Assembly (NCBI GenBank): GCA_015069695.1
Contig: JADCRZ010000002.1
Location: 124,001-188,000 of the forward strand
Length of the DNA stretch: 64,000 bases
Origin: Williamsia sp.
GTDB taxonomy: Bacteria > Bacteroidota > Bacteroidia > Chitinophagales > Chitinophagaceae
Direction of reading: 5' to 3'
Of the stretch, positions 8,667-17,529 are shown in pieces. A program made the translations under genes and the position numbers. Under the pieces are notes generated by a model, which was not told the origin of the DNA, ran no database searches, and was given only the letters and a program-made list of their open reading frames with translations. Numbering within the stretch: position 1 is the first letter of the stretch; the number at the start of each line of letters is the position of its first letter.

Positions 8667-9647
8667 TCAATGCCTGTCTCCTTCCCAGGCCATGAGAGCA
8701 AGTGATAAAGCTGCCATATCGCCGATATTTTCTGAAAGGGCCGCAGGAACAATTTTGCAGGCCCTTCTTGAATCTACAAAAGCGTCCCTGTTGATCACTT
8801 CCATCATAAAGGGCTCCAGCAGGTGTTTTGCGCGACCGTAAATGCTGCCAAGGATGATCAGCTCCGGATTGAGAATGTCTATCAGGATAGAAAGGGCTTT
8901 GCCCAGATAAGTGCCGCAGATCCGGTATACTTCAATCGCTGCGGCATCGCCGGCTGTTGCTGCGGCCGCAATTGATTTTGCCGTGATGCTGTTTAAATCT
9001 TCCATGCTTTCACAATAAGCAACCCTGTTGCCTACCTGCAGGGCTTCCCGCGCTTTGATCTGGCCTAACTGGGCAATACCGCCACCGCTGCAAAAACCTT
9101 CAAAAGAGCCTGCCTTCCCAAAGCCAACCGGACCGTGTTCCGCCAGTGAGATATGACCTACCTCGCCCGCCAGGTCTGAGATGCCGGCGTACAGGGCGCC
9201 GTTCAAAATAAGTCCGGCGCCCATACCCGTACCAAAAGTCAAAAAGATCAGGTTGTTGTAGCCTTTGCCTGCGCCGTATTTCCATTCTGCCACAGCACAG
9301 GCATTGGCATCATTCTGCAGCAACACCGGTTTCCCAAACCGGCGGGCTGCTATTTCCACCATCGGAATATTGTCCCAGCCCAGCAAATTGGGTGGTGATA
9401 AAATCCTGCCTGTCCTGCTGTTCAGGGGACCTCCGCAACTAATCCCGATACCTTCAACTTCTTCTATCGGAATTCCCTGGCCGTCCAGCAATTTTTCAGC
9501 CGTAACAAACAACAGTTCGATCATTTCATAAACAGGTTTGTCTGTAGGGATGACTTCCTTGTTGATGATCTCGATCTGGTCATCCCGCCGTACATGCCCG
9601 AGAACAATCGCACATTTGGTTCCTCCGATGTCTAGTCCTAATAGCAT
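8667..9647 (-). CDS. ROK-family sugar kinase
   Basis: A 326-residue cytoplasmic ATP-dependent sugar kinase. The N-terminal phosphate loop is LDIGGTKCA. GISCGGPLN, NDANACAVAEW (catalytic Asp) and FLTFGTGMGAGLIL are standard ROK motifs. The family's zinc motif (CxCGxxGCxE) aligns to VGFGKAGSFE, so all three Cys positions are lost although the Glu is kept; some ROK kinases naturally lack zinc. It is the last gene of the susC-susD-MFS-GH32 operon, 44 bp after the GH32-like gene. With a GH32 enzyme upstream, fructokinase is the most economical role, but glucokinase or hexokinase activity is equally compatible with the fold. Confidence 0.85.
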   Translation of the reverse strand: MLLGLDIGGTKCAIVLGHVRRDDQIEIINKEVIPTDKPVYEMIELLFVTAEKLLDGQGIPIEEVEGIGISCGGPLNSRTGRILSPPNLLGWDNIPMVEIAARRFGKPVLLQNDANACAVAEWKYGAGKGYNNLIFLTFGTGMGAGLILNGALYAGISDLAGEVGHISLAEHGPVGFGKAGSFEGFCSGGGIAQLGQIKAREALQVGNRVAYCESMEDLNSITAKSIAAAATAGDAAAIEVYRICGTYLGKALSILIDILNPELIILGSIYGRAKHLLEPFMMEVINRDAFVDSRRACKIVPAALSENIGDMAALSLALMAWEGDRH

Positions 9648-9691
9648 ATCTTGTATTGATTGGCCGCTGTAAAGAAACGGGTTTTAACAAA

Positions 9692-11167
9692 TTACTCTTC
9701 TGTCAGCGGAGCAATTTTGATCGATTTGAACCTGACCTTGCCATGTTTTGCAAAGAACCAGAGAAATTGTCCCTTCTGCTCAACCGTTCTGTTTACAATA
9801 CACCGGCGGTTGTCTATGCACAGATCAATGATGTCATCATTTAAAACAAGATCCAGTTTGATTGGTTTGTCCAGCCCGCTCACTGCCTGGATGCGGGTGT
9901 TGCCCAGTTGAACCGTTTGGTTGCCGGCCGAAAAATCAACCTTGTACCCCTTGTCGGCTTTTTCATCTGCTCTCAGGTAGAATCCCCATTCTTCAGAAGG
10001 CCCCATCGGTTCAATTTCCATCGTGATCCTGCACTTCAAAGGTATCTTATCCAGGTGAGCTGCTCCTACGCCATTGGGTGCGTTGATCAGTAAATCAGCA
10101 GGATGCTCCAGCGTAGCATACAGATCGGGCCTGATGTCCAGCGCCAGCGGACTGCCTGTTGGCGGGATCATTTCGGGCGGGAACTTTGTTTCGAGGGTGC
10201 CATCGGCCAGCTGCACCACTTCCCGGAAGATCAAATTGCCGCCGAATGTTTCACCGTTGCTGTCTTTGTTATCTCTGCGGGATGGTACCCATGCACCGGC
10301 AATGCGGCGGTTGCCTTTAAACGCGGCTGTTTTCACCACGTTCGACCAGGACTCCACCAGGGCCTGCGTCCGCGGTTGCTCCCAGGGGCCATAGGGGTTT
10401 CTTGACTTTACATAATACGTATCGCTGTTATCGCTGTAGACCAGATAATACCAGCCGTTCCAGTTGAAGAAGTCCGGACACTCAGGAACCGAGGGCTGAC
10501 CCGTTAAGACAGGCGGTAATACTTTCCAATTTTTCAGGTCGGTGGACGATAAGTGTACCAGGGCACCCGCCTGGTGTGCCAGCACAGGGTTTTCCTCCCG
10601 GGAAGAAACAAACAGATGAAACTCGCCGGTTTTTTCATCTACAAAAACTTTGGGATCCCTGAAATCGCGTTTGCTGTAGCCGGGCGCAGACGTATAAAAC
10701 GGATTGGGCTTTTGCTTTTCAAAGTGAATGCCGTCTGCACTAACGGCATAGCTTAGCTGCTCATTCACTTTTCCTTCTTCATTGATCAGCCGCGTGGCAT
10801 AAAACGCGTAGAACTTGTCTTTGTAATGCACGATAGAGCCCGTACAGATCGATTTCTCCCAGGCTTCATCCAAGCCAAGCACAACCGGGTATTGTTTCCA
10901 GTTGATCAAATCGGTGGTTGTGCTCAATACCCACTGGTGCCCGCCCAGCCCGTTCAGGCTGGCGTGATGGGCTGAATCAAGCAGCCAGTAACAGTAGTAG
11001 GTGCCGTTGTAAGCGAAGGGCATGCAATCACCTACAAATAAATTTCCTTTCGGACGGAAATACTGGAGATACTTTGTTTTTTGAACAGCAGGATCATACC
11101 TGACACCCAGCTGGCTGTTCGCCAGAACAGGACAAAGGATCAAAATAAAAAGCGCTAGTTTTTTCAT
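9692..11167 (-). CDS. Secreted GH32-like (clan GH-J) beta-propeller glycosidase
   Basis: A 491-residue exported enzyme. The ATG at 11167 opens a signal peptide (KKLALFILILCPVLANS); the longer frame to 11320 overlaps the transporter gene and is unlikely. Propeller motifs: WVLSTTTDLINW, the FRDPKVF box (RDP about residues 170-172) and VPECPDFF (Glu about 229), which are the transition-state and acid/base motifs of GH32. The usual N-terminal NDPNG nucleophile motif is replaced by VGDCMPFAYNGTYY, with Asp47 the likely equivalent. A beta-sandwich of about 160 residues closes the protein. GH32 enzymes hydrolyse sucrose, inulin or levan; the odd N-terminal motif leaves a GH43/GH32 borderline specificity possible. 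It begins 4 bp after the transporter stop codon. Confidence 0.75.
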   Translation of the reverse strand: MKKLALFILILCPVLANSQLGVRYDPAVQKTKYLQYFRPKGNLFVGDCMPFAYNGTYYCYWLLDSAHHASLNGLGGHQWVLSTTTDLINWKQYPVVLGLDEAWEKSICTGSIVHYKDKFYAFYATRLINEEGKVNEQLSYAVSADGIHFEKQKPNPFYTSAPGYSKRDFRDPKVFVDEKTGEFHLFVSSREENPVLAHQAGALVHLSSTDLKNWKVLPPVLTGQPSVPECPDFFNWNGWYYLVYSDNSDTYYVKSRNPYGPWEQPRTQALVESWSNVVKTAAFKGNRRIAGAWVPSRRDNKDSNGETFGGNLIFREVVQLADGTLETKFPPEMIPPTGSPLALDIRPDLYATLEHPADLLINAPNGVGAAHLDKIPLKCRITMEIEPMGPSEEWGFYLRADEKADKGYKVDFSAGNQTVQLGNTRIQAVSGLDKPIKLDLVLNDDIIDLCIDNRRCIVNRTVEQKGQFLWFFAKHGKVRFKSIKIAPLTEE

Positions 11168-11171
11168 GTGT

Positions 11172-12545
11172 TTATAGTTTTCTGGCTGATCCGCCGGTAC
11201 GCCAGAAGTTCTCAATGTCTTCCAACGATTTTCCCTTTGTTTCAGGAATATAATAATATCCCCAAACCAGACCGGCCAGACAGATAAATGAGTAAATGTA
11301 GAATGTAACGTCAATGCCAAGCGAGTTCACCAGCTTCAGGAAAGTAAACGCAATCACTGCATTAAAACCCCAATGCGCAAGCGAACCGATGCTCATGCCA
11401 ACCCCTCTTACGTTGAGCGGAAAAACTTCTGAAATCAGCAGCCATCCCAGCGGTGCGAGACTGATCGCAATAGAAATAATATAAACCACAATGCTCAGCA
11501 CCGCGAAAACAGGCAGGTTGGATCCCAGGGCTTCTTTAAAATGGAAGCAGGCACCCAGCAGGGCCAGCGATGGTATCATGCCGATAATACCGGCGAAGTA
11601 TAATTTTCTTCTGCCCATCTTGTCAAGCATAAATACCGAAAATAAACAAGCCAGTACATTCACGGTGCCGATGATAATGGCAGGAATGATAGAGGCTGTA
11701 TTGCTTACGATGCCTGCCATCTTAAAGATGATAGGGGAGTAGTAGATAATTGTGTTCACCCCGGAAAACTGCTGAAAAAAGAAAATGCCAATGGTAATGA
11801 TCAGCGGCACGCGCAGCCAGGGCTTGAGCACTTCTGCAGCGGAAGTCTTCTGCGACCTGCTTAGCTGTACATCTGCTTTCAGGTCCTGCAGGGTTTGTTC
11901 AACCAGGTCTTCGTCCTCGAGTGTGCGAAGGATCTTTTCGCCTTCTTCCCACCGGCCTTTGCTGATCAGCCAGCGCGGCGTTTCAGGCAGGAAGAACATC
12001 CCCGCCAGCAGGACCGCTGCAGGAAAAAATCCGACCAGGAACATCCCTCTCCAAGAAGCCGGATTGTTGTCGTTCGAAAGCCAGTAGTCTGTGATGTAGC
12101 TCAGCAAGATGCCAATGGTGATCATGAGCTGGTTGAGCGTAACCAGGGCTCCTCTTACCCTTGCAGGTGAAATTTCAGAGATATACATCGGCACAACATA
12201 GGAAGTTATGCCGATGGCTATTCCGATAGCGATGCGCATCGCAACAAGCAGCTCTACGCTGTTGGCATAGGCACAACCAACTGCACCAATGGCGAAGATG
12301 ATGGCGTTTACAATGATCATCCGCTTGCGGCCCAGGATGTCTGATAACCTGCCGCTTCCCAGCGCGCCGATCACTGCACCGATCAGGACGGTCGTTGTGA
12401 TCCACTCTATGCTGGTATCAGACAGCTGCCAGTACTGTTTTAAAAATGGCAGCGCACCAGAAATAACGCCCGTATCAAAGCCGAACAACAAGCCGCCGGT
12501 AGCAGCAATGATGGCGATCGGCAGAACTTTTGATTTTAACTTCAT
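11172..12545 (-). CDS. MFS sugar porter (sugar:H+ symporter type)
   Basis: A 457-residue inner-membrane transporter with about 12 hydrophobic segments. Sugar-porter signatures are clear: GFDTGVISGALPFL in helix 1, DILGRKRMII loop 2-3, FLPETPRWLI after helix 6, QQFSGVNTIIYYSP in helix 7 and YIPETKGKSLEDIE at the C terminus, as in XylE/GalP/AraE. It would bring the monosaccharide or disaccharide made in the periplasm into the cell for the ROK kinase. It sits 9 bp after susD and 4 bp before the GH32-like start, so translation is probably coupled. Substrate inferred from context as fructose, glucose or sucrose; the sequence alone does not decide. Confidence 0.9.
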   Translation of the reverse strand: MKLKSKVLPIAIIAATGGLLFGFDTGVISGALPFLKQYWQLSDTSIEWITTTVLIGAVIGALGSGRLSDILGRKRMIIVNAIIFAIGAVGCAYANSVELLVAMRIAIGIAIGITSYVVPMYISEISPARVRGALVTLNQLMITIGILLSYITDYWLSNDNNPASWRGMFLVGFFPAAVLLAGMFFLPETPRWLISKGRWEEGEKILRTLEDEDLVEQTLQDLKADVQLSRSQKTSAAEVLKPWLRVPLIITIGIFFFQQFSGVNTIIYYSPIIFKMAGIVSNTASIIPAIIIGTVNVLACLFSVFMLDKMGRRKLYFAGIIGMIPSLALLGACFHFKEALGSNLPVFAVLSIVVYIISIAISLAPLGWLLISEVFPLNVRGVGMSIGSLAHWGFNAVIAFTFLKLVNSLGIDVTFYIYSFICLAGLVWGYYYIPETKGKSLEDIENFWRTGGSARKL

Positions 12546-12554
12546 ATGCTTGGA

Positions 12555-14270
12555 TCAGTAACCCGGGTTTTGTTTGTAAAGTCCTTTGCTGTAGTTGATT
12601 TGGTTCGTGGGGATGGGCATGTATTCATCCCGTCCCTTTTGAAACTTCGCTGTTCTTAAGTGCGGCCTTTTTGTGCTTTCAGATGTAAAATAAGCATTCA
12701 TGTAGGTGTCGGCAATGCCCCATCTTACCAGGTCGAACAACCTGCTGCCTTCCATGGCAAACTCAAGCCGGCGTTCTTTCCGGAGCGCTTCCCGTGCATA
12801 CGCAGGTGTCCATGTACAGTTAACACCCGGCTGATAAGTTACGACTTTGTAGTTGGTAGAAAAACTGCCGTCCGTCTTTTTTAACAGGCCGGTACTGTTG
12901 GCAGCCCGTTGCCGGACCTGGTTGATCAGCGGCAAGGCTTCCGCTTCCCGTCCCAGCTCAATCAGGGCCTCTGCTTTCCAGAGCAGCACATCCGCATAGC
13001 GGATCAGCTCCCAGTTCTTTGAGCTTGACATGAAGGGCGGGATCCGTTGAAACGATCCGTCGTTGGGGGCCGCTACATCTTTCATGCTGGTAAAGTATCC
13101 ATAGATGGCAGGGGCACGGGCCCAGGATGGCTGGTAGATAAAGTTGGATACGTACTTAAACGGGTGGCCGGGGATCCCAACGGTATGGTCTAACCGCGGA
13201 TCGAACGTTGTGTTGATGAAATCGTTTCCGGATAGCGCATCTGTATTGTTGTAGCCGCTGAATACAGGCAGTCCGTTGGGGTCTGTCTTGAAATTGTTCA
13301 CCAGGTCCTGGCTGGGGATGTGTTGCCAGCAGCAGCCGTATTCCACATTCATCGGGTATGAAAGAGAATGCCCCAGGTCTATCCGGCCATAGGTTGTGCC
13401 ATCGTTTCTCGAGTACTGGATCGCAAATACCGACTCGGAGCCGTTTTCATATTGCGCCACGAAGTTCTGCCCGAAATCCGCTGCCAGCGCATATTTGCCG
13501 GAACCGATCACAAGGTCGCACTGCTTGACGGCTTCCTGCAGCTTTGCAGGATCGATGGAGGTGAGGGCGTGGTTGTCGTCCTGTTTGTAAGCCTGGTAGA
13601 GGCGTACTTTTGCGAGCATGGCATAGGCGGTCGTTTTGTTGGGGCGGCCGATCTCGGTTTGGCTTACCGGCAGATTGGTTGCTGCGGCGGTAAACTCATC
13701 CGCGATCTTTTCCCAGAGCTGTTCGCTTGTAAGGTCGGTATTGGAAATTTTGATGTAATCTGTTTTGGGGATGTTCTCATCAAAATACGGCACCCTGTTA
13801 AAGAGGATCTTCAGCATGTAATAATAATATCCCCGCAGGAATCTCATCTCCCCCTGCCGCGATACCTTGTTTGGATACAGGGTTGCATCACTGGCATTTA
13901 CGCGGAGCAGGGCATCGTTCACGCGGCCGATGCCATTGTACAGCTGCGTCCACATCCTGTCGGTAATGCCGTTGGTGGGCCGGTTGGTTACGTATGTTTC
14001 ATAATCGTTCCATTCGCTGTTGTCGCCGGCGCCATCGCCGCCTTTGTAGGCATCGCCGCTGCGCAGGCTTCCCCAGGGCCAGAGGCTGTTGGAGGTATGG
14101 ATGCTTTCATTGCCCAGGGATGAATACGCAGAGATAACCATTTTCTCCACGTTGGCAGGTGAGTTCAGGTCGTTGCTCGATACCACGCCCTGTGGCTTTT
14201 CTTCGAGCGATTGTTTACAGGATGGGCATAGCAATGCCATGAACATTCCCAGTACTAGATACTTTTTCAT
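12555..14270 (-). CDS. SusD/RagB-family outer-membrane glycan-binding lipoprotein (operon 1)
   Basis: A 571-residue surface lipoprotein, partner of the SusC at 14287-17361. The ATG at 14270 opens a lipoprotein signal (LALLCPSCKQ-type lipobox), so the mature protein starts at Cys near residue 18. The N-terminal TPR-like helices contain GEMRFLRGYYYYMLKILF, the classic SusD RFLRAxYY motif, and the C-terminal RagB/SusD domain has WKAEALIELGREAEALPLINQVRQRA and RKERRLEFAMEGSRLFDLVRWG. It would lid the SusC barrel and hold the oligosaccharide. The start lies 17 bp after the susC stop codon. The sugar specificity is not readable by eye. Confidence 0.95.
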   Translation of the reverse strand: MKKYLVLGMFMALLCPSCKQSLEEKPQGVVSSNDLNSPANVEKMVISAYSSLGNESIHTSNSLWPWGSLRSGDAYKGGDGAGDNSEWNDYETYVTNRPTNGITDRMWTQLYNGIGRVNDALLRVNASDATLYPNKVSRQGEMRFLRGYYYYMLKILFNRVPYFDENIPKTDYIKISNTDLTSEQLWEKIADEFTAAATNLPVSQTEIGRPNKTTAYAMLAKVRLYQAYKQDDNHALTSIDPAKLQEAVKQCDLVIGSGKYALAADFGQNFVAQYENGSESVFAIQYSRNDGTTYGRIDLGHSLSYPMNVEYGCCWQHIPSQDLVNNFKTDPNGLPVFSGYNNTDALSGNDFINTTFDPRLDHTVGIPGHPFKYVSNFIYQPSWARAPAIYGYFTSMKDVAAPNDGSFQRIPPFMSSSKNWELIRYADVLLWKAEALIELGREAEALPLINQVRQRAANSTGLLKKTDGSFSTNYKVVTYQPGVNCTWTPAYAREALRKERRLEFAMEGSRLFDLVRWGIADTYMNAYFTSESTKRPHLRTAKFQKGRDEYMPIPTNQINYSKGLYKQNPGY

Positions 14271-14286
14271 GCGTTCTATTTTAAGA

Positions 14287-17200
14287 TCAGAAGGATAAAT
14301 CGAGACCGATGGTGGTAAGGGCCGGGATGGGATAGGCATTGCCCGGGTTTTCCGGATCGGCTGCCGTGAATCCCTTGCTTTTGAAGGTTAACAAATTGGA
14401 GCCTTGCACAAAGAGCCGCGCGTTCTGAACCCGGATCCTTTTTAAAGCGCTTTTCAGGTTATACCCTACCTGAAAGTTTCTCAGCTTCAGGTAAGAAACA
14501 TTTTCCATAAAGTAAGTAGAGGTGCGGGCCTCATCGTTTGTATTTACCAGGGTCAGGGCAGGAATGGTTGAACTGGTATTCTGCGGCGACCAGGCCTCCA
14601 GGGTCCTGGTACCCCAGTTTCCTCCGGGCCAGATAGAAGAAAAGTCGGTATAGGTCTTATAGGAATTATAAGCTGTCAATCCCTGCACGCCCTGCACAAA
14701 TACACTGACATCCAGTTTTTTCCACCGCACAGAAAGGTTCAAACCATACAGCAGGTCAGGCTGGCCATTGCCGATATACATCCTGTCTTTGTCGTTGATC
14801 ACATTGTCGCCGTTCAGGTCTTTGAACCGGATCCTTCCCAAGCCTTTGCCGGGCTGGGCTGCAGAAGACGTTACCTGGTCCTGGGTTGTAAACAGTCCGT
14901 CGGCCACATAACCAAACGTTGAGTTGATGGATCTGCCAACAATGATCTGGTCTGTTCCGTTGCCTGCATAGGCCGTGTAGATCTCGGAAGGAAGATAGGT
15001 TACCTTGTTGATGTATTTGCTGGCATTCGCGCTGATGGTAAAATCAATCTGGGAGCCGATGCTGCCTTCGTAATTGACAATCGCATCAAAGCCCTTGTTC
15101 TGCATGGAAGCGCCGTTGAATGTTTTTGTTCCGCCTTCACCGATAGCGGCGAGATAGCCGGGTGTGATGAGGATGCCGCTGGTATTCTTGATAAAATAAT
15201 CAAAGCTGCCGGTGATTTTCTGGTTCAAAAATCCAAAGTCCAGTCCTGCATTGGATTCTTTGGTGGTTTCCCATCGCAGGTCAGGATTTTCCTGCTGTGT
15301 TCTTACAAAACCGGAAGGCAATGTGCCTGTGCCGGTACCGGCAATATCATAGGCTGTGCCACCGATGCGGTCATTGTTGCTCAGGCCGTAAATGGCCGCG
15401 TACAAACTGTAGGTAGCATAGTTGCCGGTTTCCTGGTTGCCCGCCTGGCCATATCCATACCGGAGTTTCAGATCGGAAATAAAGGAGATGTTTTTGATGA
15501 ACTCTTCCTGGCTTACGCGCCAGCCTACAGAGGCAGCAGGAAAGTAGCCAAAGCGGTTGTTGGTACCAAACCGGGAAGAGCCGTCCCTGCGAAGCGTTCC
15601 GGTAACAAGATACTTGCTGTTAAACGCATAGTTTACCTGTCCGAAAAAGGAGAGCAGGGAGTTGGCCGTTCCGTTTCCGCCGTTGTTGATATTGGTGGTT
15701 CCCCTGTCGAGATAGGCATAGTCGGTGTTTTCCAACGCATAACCCTGGCGGGAGGCGAAAAAGTTTTGGTTGATCACCCTGATCGACTCGTGTCCCAAAA
15801 CCGCATCTATATGGTGTTTGTCTTTTTCCAGGGAGTAGTTGATGGTGTTCTGGAAAATAAGATTGCCGTCATAGTTCTGGCTGTTCTGAACCAGGTTGGA
15901 GGGGTCGGTCAGGAAGCCGGAAACATAAGATTTCCGGAGCGTGCGGGCCCAGGTTCCGGCGTAATCTATACCAAAGCTGCTTCTGACGTGCAGGTTGGGC
16001 AATACGGCCAGGTCTGCGTAGCCGTTGCCGATCATTCTTCCGAAATAATTTTTGTTTTGCTCATTGTCGTAGATCAGGCGAACCGGGTTGTGCCTGTCCG
16101 TCATACCCGTTGCCGGACCGCCCCAGCCTCCATCAATGGTGTGGATCGGAACAAGCGGCTGCTGAACAAGGGCGGTAAAAAGTACATCACCTGTCGGGAT
16201 CAGAACATTGCTGGCATAGGTTCCATTGATATTTGCGCCGATCTTTAAGCGGCCATTGAAAAAGTTGTAATCTGTGTTCAGGCGAAGGGTTAGTTTCTGC
16301 GCCCTTGATTCTTTTACAATGCCTTTGTTGTCGTAATAGCCGAGGGAAAGAAAGGAGTTTCCCCGCTCACCACCGTTTGTAAAAGCAACATTGTAATTCT
16401 GGAGCAGGGAGGTTTGAGCAATTTCATCATACCAGTGGGTATCAGCCGCGCGCATGGTTTTCGCTGAGTTTATAAATTCAGGTATGATGACCTTGTTCAA
16501 TACGGGTTTGTTAAAATCGCCGTTCCAGTCGTATTGGTATATCTGGTTGTTGTTCGGATTGAACTTGTCGTTTACGGCTGCACGCCAGTAGGCTTCACCC
16601 CGCTGTACGGTGTTGAGCATGCTTTGTTTGGTAGTATAGAATTCTGCGGAAGAAGATACATTTACATCAACCCGGTGTACCCCGTTCTTGGCTTTTTTTG
16701 TTGTGATGATAATAACGCCATTGGCCGCCCTTGATCCATAGATGGTGGCAGAGGAAGCATCTTTCAGCACCTGGATAGATTCAATATCATCCTGGTTGAT
16801 TTCCTGCAAGCCGCGTTTGGTCGGGATCCCGTCAATTACATACAGGGGATCGTTGTTGCCGAGCGTGTTGATGCCCCGGATGCGTACGGTAGCGCCTCCG
16901 CCCGGACTGCCATCCGTCGTGATATAAACACCCGGTATCCTGCCCTGCAGCGACCTGACCGGATTGCCCTGGCGGACGTTCTTGATGTCGGCGATGTTTA
17001 CGACAGAGACGGCACCGGTGAGATTGGCTTTTTTCTGGGTCTGGTACCCGGTAACCACCACTTCGTCCAGGTTGCCGGACAAGTTATCCAAGCTGATGGA
17101 AAGAGGTTGATCCGAGTTTGTAACCGTGTAGGTGATGGTCTGCATGCCCGTATAGGAAATAGTAATAACAGAGCGGAGCGGAACTGAAACGGTGAATTTG

Positions 17201-17361
17201 CCGTTCTCATCGGTCGTGGTGGTGCCCTGCGGGGTTTTAACGGTGGCTCCGGCAAGCGGCAGGTGCTGGTTTTTGCTGGTGACGGTACCCGTTACTGTTT
17301 TTTGCTGTGCGTACAGACGAAAACAGCCAAAAAGAAAGAAAATGAGGAGGAGTTTTTTCAT
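14287..17361 (-). CDS. SusC/RagA-family TonB-dependent transporter (operon 1)
   Basis: A 1024-residue outer-membrane importer. Signal peptide ends RLYAQ. Residues 20-95 are the carboxypeptidase-regulatory-like domain (GTVTSKNQHLPLAGATVK), residues about 100-225 the plug (DEVVVTGYQTQKK, then DASSATIYGSRAANGVIIIT, the SusC hallmark), and the rest a 22-strand barrel ending TTIGLDLSF with terminal Phe. It imports oligosaccharides with energy from TonB-ExbBD, working with the SusD 17 bp downstream. First gene of a five-gene operon ending in the ROK kinase. Two LacI-type palindromes lie 69-152 bp upstream of the start, the direct evidence for repression by the neighbouring LacI protein. Confidence 0.96.
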   Translation of the reverse strand: MKKLLLIFFLFGCFRLYAQQKTVTGTVTSKNQHLPLAGATVKTPQGTTTTDENGKFTVSVPLRSVITISYTGMQTITYTVTNSDQPLSISLDNLSGNLDEVVVTGYQTQKKANLTGAVSVVNIADIKNVRQGNPVRSLQGRIPGVYITTDGSPGGGATVRIRGINTLGNNDPLYVIDGIPTKRGLQEINQDDIESIQVLKDASSATIYGSRAANGVIIITTKKAKNGVHRVDVNVSSSAEFYTTKQSMLNTVQRGEAYWRAAVNDKFNPNNNQIYQYDWNGDFNKPVLNKVIIPEFINSAKTMRAADTHWYDEIAQTSLLQNYNVAFTNGGERGNSFLSLGYYDNKGIVKESRAQKLTLRLNTDYNFFNGRLKIGANINGTYASNVLIPTGDVLFTALVQQPLVPIHTIDGGWGGPATGMTDRHNPVRLIYDNEQNKNYFGRMIGNGYADLAVLPNLHVRSSFGIDYAGTWARTLRKSYVSGFLTDPSNLVQNSQNYDGNLIFQNTINYSLEKDKHHIDAVLGHESIRVINQNFFASRQGYALENTDYAYLDRGTTNINNGGNGTANSLLSFFGQVNYAFNSKYLVTGTLRRDGSSRFGTNNRFGYFPAASVGWRVSQEEFIKNISFISDLKLRYGYGQAGNQETGNYATYSLYAAIYGLSNNDRIGGTAYDIAGTGTGTLPSGFVRTQQENPDLRWETTKESNAGLDFGFLNQKITGSFDYFIKNTSGILITPGYLAAIGEGGTKTFNGASMQNKGFDAIVNYEGSIGSQIDFTISANASKYINKVTYLPSEIYTAYAGNGTDQIIVGRSINSTFGYVADGLFTTQDQVTSSAAQPGKGLGRIRFKDLNGDNVINDKDRMYIGNGQPDLLYGLNLSVRWKKLDVSVFVQGVQGLTAYNSYKTYTDFSSIWPGGNWGTRTLEAWSPQNTSSTIPALTLVNTNDEARTSTYFMENVSYLKLRNFQVGYNLKSALKRIRVQNARLFVQGSNLLTFKSKGFTAADPENPGNAYPIPALTTIGLDLSF

Positions 17362-17405
17362 ATTATTATCGTTAGAGTGACTTTTTTATTGATGATCTCA
17401 CACAA

Positions 17406-17430
17406 GCGCGGATGGTCCGGAGGACCGCGC
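17406..17430 (-). other. GC-rich hairpin between operator and susC start
   Basis: GGTCC (17414-17418), loop GGA, GGACC (17422-17426), with flanking GCGC on both sides able to extend the stem past a four-base bulge. It lies directly downstream of operator O1 and 45 bp before the susC ATG, so it is probably in the mRNA leader. A role in attenuation, RNA stability or translation is conjecture. Confidence 0.45.
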
Positions 17431-17445
17431 TTTAAACGTTTAAAG
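17430..17445. promoter_or_regulatory. LacI-family operator O1 upstream of susC
   Basis: Perfect 16-bp palindrome CTTTAAACGTTTAAAG with the central CG typical of LacI/GalR operators. The same sequence stands before the lacI gene itself. It lies 69 bp upstream of the susC ATG. Confidence 0.8.
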
Positions 17446-17496
17446 ATTTTGGGAAAATAATAATTTGAATAGATCTTTTTCAGGTGGCAATACATA

Positions 17497-17513
17497 CCTT
17501 AAACGTTTAAAGG
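17497..17513. promoter_or_regulatory. LacI-family operator O2 between lacI and susC
   Basis: CCTTAAACGTTTAAAGG carries the 13-base core TTAAACGTTTAAA plus G/C flanks, close to O1. Its centre is about 68 bp from that of O1, a spacing that could allow a repressor loop. It lies just after the lacI stop codon (17530 on the minus strand). Confidence 0.75.
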
Positions 17514-17529
17514 AATTGGTAAAAAAAAT

